Positions 1 to 5,166 of a stretch of 5,166 bases of DNA are shown in pieces. Source of the DNA: Thermoplasmata archaeon (GTDB lineage: Archaea; Thermoplasmatota; Thermoplasmata; SG8-5; JAGLSY01). Numbering within the stretch: the stretch's first letter is position 1; every line of letters begins with the position of its first letter. Below the pieces are notes generated by a model. It was given only the letters and a program-made list of their open reading frames with translations. It was not told where the DNA came from and made no database searches. The position numbers and the translations under genes were made by a program. Location of the stretch: assembly GCA_023135545.1 (NCBI GenBank), contig JAGLSY010000154.1, positions 1 to 5,166 of the forward strand, in the 5' to 3' direction.

Positions 1-1909
1 TCAAAGGAGAGGGGATATCTCTGGCCATCAGATTTTCGGCAAACTCGTGCAGGTCAACAAAATGGGGCCGGTCAATGTCAAAGACCGATGCCACCGTCCT
101 TGCACCCTTTATTGCGGTCTGGTTGTGGTACATGAAGTCGTACATGCACAGGGAAAATTCCTCGAATACCGGCATCAGTTCTTTCTCCATGACATATAAG
201 TCAATGGCCGACAGGGTGGCATATGGTATTGCGGCCGCCGATGCTTTGTATATTCTCACCAGCTCCCTCGACAATTCTCCGGGAGCGGAATTGGGATACT
301 GGCCCAGGTATTCTGTGATTGCCGCATAATCCCACCCGTCCTGCGGCTCCTCCGCCGCCGAGCCGACGTAGTAATCGGAATAGCCGATCACCTCATATGC
401 GGTTTCAAAGTTGCCCTGCCAGCACAGGTCGGTGCCGATCATGTCGATGTGATGTCCAATGAGGGCAGTCCTCATCCCCCAGGTCGGCATCCAGTAGTTT
501 CCGTCCTTGGCCAGCCCCCCCATCAGTCCGTCGCCGTGGTCCCAAATAACGAGAGCCGTTTTCTGGGCAGGATATTTTGCCATGGTCCAGTCAATGAAAT
601 TCTCCAGCACGAGGGGAGAGCTCATATCCGCCTCGTTGGTGGCGGGGTCGATTATCTGGCCCTGCTCGTCCAGCACCTGGCTTACGATGGCCGAGTTCTG
701 TCCCATCCCGTCCTTGGTAATCTTGTAAAGCTTGGAGTCGCCCGTGGAGATCCCGTCGTACAGTGCAATCACATTGACATCCTGGGTTGAGCCGGTTATC
801 TCCATCTCATTGACATCCTCTATCGCGGCCAGGTTAAGTGAATTGTCCCCGGCCATGAAGACCATGAAGGTCCAGTCCGGCAGGGTTGCCAGGCTTGGCT
901 GGTCGGCTATCTCCAGTATATAGAGCGAGGAATCGAGATTCTGCCGGCATATGGCCTCAATGACGGCCTCGGGCGGCCTGAACTGGGTGGAAAGCTCGAT
1001 GGTGAAGGGCAGTGTCCCCCGCGAATAAAGCCAATCATCGCTGTCCCCGGATGTAACATAGGTCCCGTCCTCGTTCCCCTCAATAGCCAGGTAGCCGTTC
1101 CTTTCGGCAATTTCCGCGCTTATATCCTCCAGGAGCTGGCTCTGCGGCGATGCCGTTTCGATGGTGTTCCCCCAAGGGTAATAGACCTTCTCACCGAAAC
1201 TGTGGAAGGACATTGAAAGAACAAAATTATGGGCATCCGCCAGGTCCCAGATGGCCCTTGTCTCGTATTCGGAAAAGGCATATTCACCGCAGTAGGTGGT
1301 ATCGGTGGGGTCGGTGCTGGTTCCCTGGGTTCCCCAGTTCTGGTCATAGTTCCTGTTCAGGTCCACCCCGGTCCCGCTGTCCATTGTGCCGTCCCCGTCC
1401 AGGTCTATGATGTTCTGGTTCTTCCTGGTTCCGGCCTCGATGCCGTCCGGATTTACCATGGGCACGAACCATATTTCCCTGGAATCCACCCATCTGGCCA
1501 CCTTTCCATTGGTGTCATAATTGGTAACGAGGAAATCAAGAAGGTAAAGCGGCACTTCGACAGAGATGGGCTCGTTGCCGTGATGGCCCCCCATGTATAG
1601 AATGTCCGGCTCCCCCGGTTCATCTGTCTCCACATTGTCGGAAACCTTGACGGCCAGAATGTCCCTTCCCTGCTTTGTGTCTCCCAAATCCTCCAGTTTG
1701 ACTATTTCAGGGTGATCATCGGCCAGGCCCTGTAGATAATCGGCCATGGCCTCGTAGTTGTGGTAGGAAGCGAAGTCCTCACTCCGGGTTCCCGATTTTT
1801 CAACATAGGGCGTTTCCGTGTCCCCGGGGCCGTCGGCCAGATGCATAATGCCAAGGCTGGACATCAGCAGTAATGCTATCACTACCATGGCAATTTTTCT
1901 TTTACTCAT
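1..1909 (-). CDS. Secreted bifunctional peptidase: M14 zinc carboxypeptidase fused to C11 (clostripain-family) cysteine peptidase, 3' end off window
   Basis: The frame is open from ATG 1907-1909 to the left edge: 636 codons, no stop. Residues 1-26 form a signal peptide (KRK, then a hydrophobic run to LADG), supporting this start. Residues about 46-335 are an M14 metallocarboxypeptidase, which removes C-terminal residues using zinc. Zinc ligands are H110, E113 (HGNE) and H236 (SFHSFGE); substrate-binding residues are R162 and N185-R186 (DLNRNY); Y284 matches Tyr248 of carboxypeptidase A and E305 (FTIEL) is the catalytic Glu. D291 sits at the position 255 that sets S1' preference, as in carboxypeptidase B. 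A DxDxDG-type acidic loop (D169-D177) may bind calcium. Residues from about 346 are a C11 peptidase: WTFMVFMAGDNSLN, catalytic H458 (WDHGDG), catalytic C496 (TDLCWQGNFE) and the family's VGSAAEEPQDGWDY segment. The end of C11 and anything beyond lie outside. The family assignments are firm; an Arg/Lys preference is inferred. It lies 13 bases behind the upstream gene, so is probably co-transcribed. Confidence 0.93.
   Translation of the reverse strand, partial: MSKRKIAMVVIALLLMSSLGIMHLADGPGDTETPYVEKSGTRSEDFASYHNYEAMADYLQGLADDHPEIVKLEDLGDTKQGRDILAVKVSDNVETDEPGEPDILYMGGHHGNEPISVEVPLYLLDFLVTNYDTNGKVARWVDSREIWFVPMVNPDGIEAGTRKNQNIIDLDGDGTMDSGTGVDLNRNYDQNWGTQGTSTDPTDTTYCGEYAFSEYETRAIWDLADAHNFVLSMSFHSFGEKVYYPWGNTIETASPQSQLLEDISAEIAERNGYLAIEGNEDGTYVTSGDSDDWLYSRGTLPFTIELSTQFRPPEAVIEAICRQNLDSSLYILEIADQPSLATLPDWTFMVFMAGDNSLNLAAIEDVNEMEITGSTQDVNVIALYDGISTGDSKLYKITKDGMGQNSAIVSQVLDEQGQIIDPATNEADMSSPLVLENFIDWTMAKYPAQKTALVIWDHGDGLMGGLAKDGNYWMPTWGMRTALIGHHIDMIGTDLCWQGNFETAYEVIGYSDYYVGSAAEEPQDGWDYAAITEYLGQYPNSAPGELSRELVRIYKASAAAIPYATLSAIDLYVMEKELMPVFEEFSLCMYDFMYHNQTAIKGARTVASVFDIDRPHFVDLHEFAENLMARDIPSPL
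1832..1909 (-). other. Signal peptide of the M14-C11 peptidase
   Basis: The first 26 codons encode a short basic N-region (MSKRK), a hydrophobic core of about 18 residues (IAMVVIALLLMSSLGIMH) and a polar turn (LADGPGD), followed by acidic mature sequence. This is the shape of a Sec signal peptide. The exact cleavage site is not clear; LADG is a plausible boundary. There is no lipobox Cys, so a lipoprotein is unlikely. Confidence 0.75.
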
Positions 1910-1922
1910 CCTGATTCCCGGC
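1910..1922 (-). promoter_or_regulatory. 13-base intergenic spacer with weak Shine-Dalgarno-like GGGA
   Basis: Between the TAG stop (1923-1925) and the ATG (1907-1909) the minus strand reads GCCGGGAATCAGG. GGGA, six bases from the ATG, is the best candidate ribosome-binding site, but its match to the 16S tail is poor. I see no TATA-like element just upstream and no hairpin or T-run, so the second gene is probably read from the same transcript as the first, possibly with translational coupling. Confidence 0.4.
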
Positions 1923-4900
1923 CTAGTCTAATGGTATGGATTCGCCCTTGATCATCACATCGTCCACGTAGAAGCCGCCGTCATATCCGCCATTCGCATA
2001 ATGAGCATATCCGGCCTCGGTCGTTGTGCATACCCTGAACCTGAGAAGTATCTGGTAACCCCTAAAGTCCGTGAGGTCCACATTAACCTCGATCATGCCT
2101 CCCACGCTGTCCCATCCTCCGGTTCCGGTGGATATGCCGCTGATTGCCCTGAATCCATGGTTTCTGGCATTCCAATGTGTCCCCCCGTCCGTGGAAACCT
2201 CGATCCTGAAGCCGTCCGGCGGTGAGCCGGTTGCGTTATTAATGTTGAATTTCACATAGGCGGACAGGTAAGCGTTTTGGGCGTGTGTCAAGTCGACTGG
2301 CATGGTTTGCAGAGAGTTGTCAATGCCCGCCTTCATCTCGTCCGTAACCGGATCCACATTGCTCCACGCATGGTCTCCGCTATGCGCCGTCATATTCTGG
2401 GCGGTCATATCTACATGGTTCCAGATGTCCTTGTCGGCGGCATCTATTACCTCCGAATCATACCTGGAGACCACCAGCTTGACATCATCGATCCACCATC
2501 CCTCGCCCCGGCCGCCGCCCAATTGTGTATAGTTGAAGACTATTCTGACCTCATCCCTGTAGGCTGTCGGAACGAACTGGGTTATCTCGACATCGGCATA
2601 GTCCCAGGCGAATGAGCCGCCGCCGCTTAATCCGTTCCAGCACCACTTGATAAGGGTCTCGAAGTCATCGTACCAGTTGTAGTCGAAGTACAATCCGCCA
2701 GAATACTGGCCAGGCGGTATTATATATCGGTAATCCCAGTCAGTTTCATCCCCATCATATGTTGCATCACCTTTGTATGCCACCTGGAGGAAGCCTCCGT
2801 TGCCTCCCTGGATCAAATTATACTTGTGCCAGAAGCTGAGTTTTGCCGATTCGATACCCTCGAGGCTGAAGGTTTCGGTGACGGCGCGTTTGTCAACGTT
2901 GGTATCATCTATGGCCCTTGTCTGGTTGAAGCCGGAAACACCGATTATCTGGCCTATCAGCTTGAATATATCCTCCAGGTCCGAGCCATCTTCCGAGTAG
3001 AAGTATTGGGCTTCGGATGTGTCGGCTATGCGCCAGAAATTATATTCCACTGTCCCAGATTCGGTGTCCTTGACATGAGTGTTATCATCAGAGATTCCAT
3101 CACCTGGGTAAGGATCTACTTCGCTAGCATAGGGTGTGTCATAGTGCTCCAAAGCAAGTCCTATGGTGTAAATCGGAAGATCGGAGTTGAGCAATCCTCT
3201 TCTGTCTGGCTTGTAAGCTCCACTACCAGCAGTCTCCCAGATGCCCGGAAGCGCGTGCTCGAAGAACCAGTATTTTCCCTGATGGTTTGGATAATTATCT
3301 GTCGGCCATCCATCTCCTGGGCGCATATCCCCCCAGGGTGCCCATTCATCACTTCCAGATTCTATACTCTGCAGTTTGTAGGCCGAATCATCAGAAGCCT
3401 GGTAATCCGCCCCGTCCCCCAATGACACGACAGCCGCATAATGGTCGACATATTTTGGAAGCAGGCTAGCGATCTTGACCTCCATGTATTGGTCTCCAAT
3501 AGCATCCCAGATAGCTGTGTTAGTGTTTCCCTGTTCGGTTTTTATGGAATTGATGGCATCTATGACCTGTTGCCTGCCAGTTCCGGCCAGGTCTGTTATT
3601 TGGATTAGCTGTTCTTCATTTGCACCCTTGAAGATGTAAACACCTACAGCAGATTCATCCGTGAACTCGTTGACCATACCTATTGCGGCATCCATGACCA
3701 CTCTTAGATATGTCCTGCTTGAGCCGTCCGGGCAAATCCGGTTAACCATGGAAGGCGAGTTATCAATCACTATGCCTACCAGCACATCTGCCGGCGGTCC
3801 GAAGGTACCGAATGGCTCCTCCATGAAATACGAAGTATCTTGAGTGTGGAATGTATCTGTCACTTCCTCCACTCCATAACTCTCTGCTTCGTTCCAGTTC
3901 GAAATCACGTTGGTATCCATCTGGGTGGGTGATGTGAAGTAATCGATCGGATTCTCTCCGTTTATGTTGAGCACCGTGGAATAATGATCCCACTTGTTCA
4001 GGCTGTGGTCCCTGTTCTCCATATCGTCCCAGAAGAAGTAGACATAGGTGGGTATGGTGATATTGTTGTTGAACCACTCGAATATCTCTTCCACTTCGGA
4101 GACTGGCTCGATGGGGTCTACAAGAACCGATAATGTTCTGTTACCCGCGAAAAGGGGCATCCAGATAACCTCTGCGGTGGTGGTGTCACCCGGGTCTATG
4201 GTGATGGAATCCGCGCCTATCTGGGTGTTGCCGTCCATGAATCTCACGAGAGAGTTGGCCACGCCGCTTCCCACGTTGTGGACTTTCACCTGAAGAACAT
4301 AGGCGTCTCCGAGAACCGGGTGGGCATTGGACATGGAGAAGTCCATCCTGGTGGTTCTCAGTTCTGTCCTGAGGTCCGGCTTTTCGAACCAGTGGAAGAT
4401 CATGTAAGTCAATTCAGACCTCGCATCAATGCCGTCAATGTATCTGGTGTCATTGCCCCAGATGTTCATGAAGGACATGGTCATGACCACGCTCATGGAG
4501 GTATTGGATTCGTAGCAAACTCCATAGTACTCATTATCATCTATGAGTATGCCCTTTGCCTCAGGTATGGGGACAATGGTATCAGCATCATTCCCTTCCA
4601 ATTTCTGGAGTTCCATTCCATGGGTTATTGGGTCATCCTCCACACCATTGAGGATAGATGGTAGTGCCTCGTTCGTGTTTATGGATTGAATACCGAAAAG
4701 AGTGTTCTCGAATGTGAATGAAGTGCTGTTGCCAAGGCAATTGGCCCCAATCAGCCAAAGCCGTCCATTATGTTCGCTCATGTAGTTGATGATATTATCT
4801 TCATCCACCGTGGTAAGTGCATTGTCCCCACTGGCATTTCCAGTTACCCAGATGATCGCACTGTAATCGTCCAGTATCTCCCTGTCTGGCCCATCGACGC

Positions 4901-5166
4901 TCACGGACATGTTCACTATGTGGTCCTCGTATATGTAGCCCAGATCGTCCATCACGGACCTTATTGCCGCAGCCTCATCTTTCTCGGAGCCCATATTGTT
5001 TGGACTGTCATCATCGTCGACCACCAGTATACGGAACTCGACTATCAGCTCTCCCGTGCTCAGATAATCCGACACCTCATTATTGTACTCATTGGTCTCC
5101 TTGATGACATTGTTGGGGTCCACCTTCCATTTGATGATATGGGTGCCGACCAGATCGGCTTGCCAT
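1923..5166 (-). CDS. Large exported-type multidomain protein: CARDB, GATase-like, CARDB, jelly roll with nested VWA, jelly roll; 5' end off window
   Basis: The frame is open from the right edge (first full codon TGG at 5163-5165) to TAG 1923-1925: 1080 visible codons. The GTG at 5121-5123 is an internal Val, since coherent CARDB sequence (WQADLVGTHIIKWKVDPNN) precedes it. Counting from that Trp: 1-32, end of a CARDB-like beta domain (ETNEYNNEV); 43-262, GATase/ThuA-like Rossmann domain (RILVVDDDDS, YSAIIWVTGN, RLWLIGANCLG, DPITHGMEL); 264-368, second CARDB-like domain; 376-455 plus 745-901, MAM/immune-inhibitor-type jelly roll (FFWDDMEN to GWWIDDVKLVVS); 458-743, VWA inserted within it, with complete MIDAS (D468, S470, S472 in DNSPS; T550; D584 in SLGDG); 904-1076, a second jelly roll ending GGFYVDDVMIKG. 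Such modules bind proteins or glycans on exported proteins; no signal peptide is visible because the N-terminus is missing. The protein is acidic, has few Cys and carries eleven N-x-S/T sequons. It ends without a C-terminal membrane helix. No specific function is recognised; adhesion or surface scaffolding is inferred. Confidence 0.9.
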   Translation of the reverse strand, partial: WQADLVGTHIIKWKVDPNNVIKETNEYNNEVSDYLSTGELIVEFRILVVDDDDSPNNMGSEKDEAAAIRSVMDDLGYIYEDHIVNMSVSVDGPDREILDDYSAIIWVTGNASGDNALTTVDEDNIINYMSEHNGRLWLIGANCLGNSTSFTFENTLFGIQSINTNEALPSILNGVEDDPITHGMELQKLEGNDADTIVPIPEAKGILIDDNEYYGVCYESNTSMSVVMTMSFMNIWGNDTRYIDGIDARSELTYMIFHWFEKPDLRTELRTTRMDFSMSNAHPVLGDAYVLQVKVHNVGSGVANSLVRFMDGNTQIGADSITIDPGDTTTAEVIWMPLFAGNRTLSVLVDPIEPVSEVEEIFEWFNNNITIPTYVYFFWDDMENRDHSLNKWDHYSTVLNINGENPIDYFTSPTQMDTNVISNWNEAESYGVEEVTDTFHTQDTSYFMEEPFGTFGPPADVLVGIVIDNSPSMVNRICPDGSSRTYLRVVMDAAIGMVNEFTDESAVGVYIFKGANEEQLIQITDLAGTGRQQVIDAINSIKTEQGNTNTAIWDAIGDQYMEVKIASLLPKYVDHYAAVVSLGDGADYQASDDSAYKLQSIESGSDEWAPWGDMRPGDGWPTDNYPNHQGKYWFFEHALPGIWETAGSGAYKPDRRGLLNSDLPIYTIGLALEHYDTPYASEVDPYPGDGISDDNTHVKDTESGTVEYNFWRIADTSEAQYFYSEDGSDLEDIFKLIGQIIGVSGFNQTRAIDDTNVDKRAVTETFSLEGIESAKLSFWHKYNLIQGGNGGFLQVAYKGDATYDGDETDWDYRYIIPPGQYSGGLYFDYNWYDDFETLIKWCWNGLSGGGSFAWDYADVEITQFVPTAYRDEVRIVFNYTQLGGGRGEGWWIDDVKLVVSRYDSEVIDAADKDIWNHVDMTAQNMTAHSGDHAWSNVDPVTDEMKAGIDNSLQTMPVDLTHAQNAYLSAYVKFNINNATGSPPDGFRIEVSTDGGTHWNARNHGFRAISGISTGTGGWDSVGGMIEVNVDLTDFRGYQILLRFRVCTTTEAGYAHYANGGYDGGFYVDDVMIKGESIPLD

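Noticed and set aside
515..521. Run of seven C (G on the coding strand) as a possible frameshift site in the C11 domain
   Set aside because: C11 motifs on both sides (WDHGDG before, TDLCWQGNFE after) are in the same frame, so no shift is needed.
1229..1600. Open plus-strand frame of 123 codons
   Set aside because: Antisense to the M14 catalytic region, where the minus strand carries all the conserved residues; no sign of an independent product.
1910..1922. Terminator or separate promoter between the two genes
   Set aside because: Thirteen bases with no inverted repeat or T-run, and no TATA-like element in the preceding coding sequence.
2826..3425. Open plus-strand frame of 199 codons
   Set aside because: It lies wholly antisense to the VWA domain, shows no recognisable motif, and is explained by codon bias of the minus-strand gene.
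5121..5123. GTG as the start codon of the large gene
   Set aside because: The frame stays open to the window edge and the 14 codons before it continue a CARDB-like domain; the product is clearly exported-type yet no signal peptide follows the GTG.
1..5166. tRNA, rRNA, CRISPR array, insertion sequence or direct repeats
   Set aside because: Nothing seen: no regularly spaced repeats, terminal inverted repeats, transposase motifs or cloverleaf-like sequence; coding sequence fills all but 13 bases.

Overview
The window is almost wholly coding on the minus strand. It holds two long genes, both cut by the window edges and read right to left. The upstream gene (1923 to beyond 5166) encodes a very large multidomain exported-type protein. 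Its visible domains run: end of a CARDB-like beta domain, a class-I glutamine-amidotransferase-like (ThuA/DUF4350-type) domain, a second CARDB-like domain, a MAM/immune-inhibitor-A-type jelly roll interrupted by a complete von Willebrand A (VWA) domain, and a final jelly roll ending at the stop codon. Thirteen bases later the second gene starts (ATG at 1907-1909). It runs off the left edge and encodes a signal peptide, a complete M14 zinc carboxypeptidase and a C11 (clostripain-family) cysteine peptidase on one polypeptide.

Likely organism: probably an archaeon of the Thermoplasmatota or a related euryarchaeal group, although a bacterium is not excluded. CARDB plus GATase-like plus jelly-roll secreted proteins with many N-x-S/T sequons fit this. 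So does arginine codon use: of the 18 Arg codons in the protease gene, 10 are AGG, 4 AGA, 4 CGG and none CGA, CGC or CGT. No rRNA or informational gene is present to settle taxonomy.

Layout: 1-1909 (-) M14-C11 fusion, 3' end missing; 1910-1922 spacer with a weak ribosome-binding site; 1923-5166 (-) VWA/CARDB/jelly-roll protein, 5' end missing. I see no gene-free stretch over 300 bases, and no RNA gene, mobile element, CRISPR array, promoter or terminator.

Working model (inference): the two genes are co-transcribed and both products work outside the cell. The large protein would be a surface or extracellular binding and adhesion scaffold with a metal-dependent ligand site in its VWA domain. 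The second would be a bifunctional peptidase whose C11 half cuts internally, possibly after Arg/Lys, and whose M14 half trims the exposed C-terminal residue. The joint presence could serve external protein scavenging or processing of surface proteins, perhaps including the neighbour. The most notable points are the M14-C11 fusion with seemingly matched specificity residues and the VWA domain nested inside a jelly roll.
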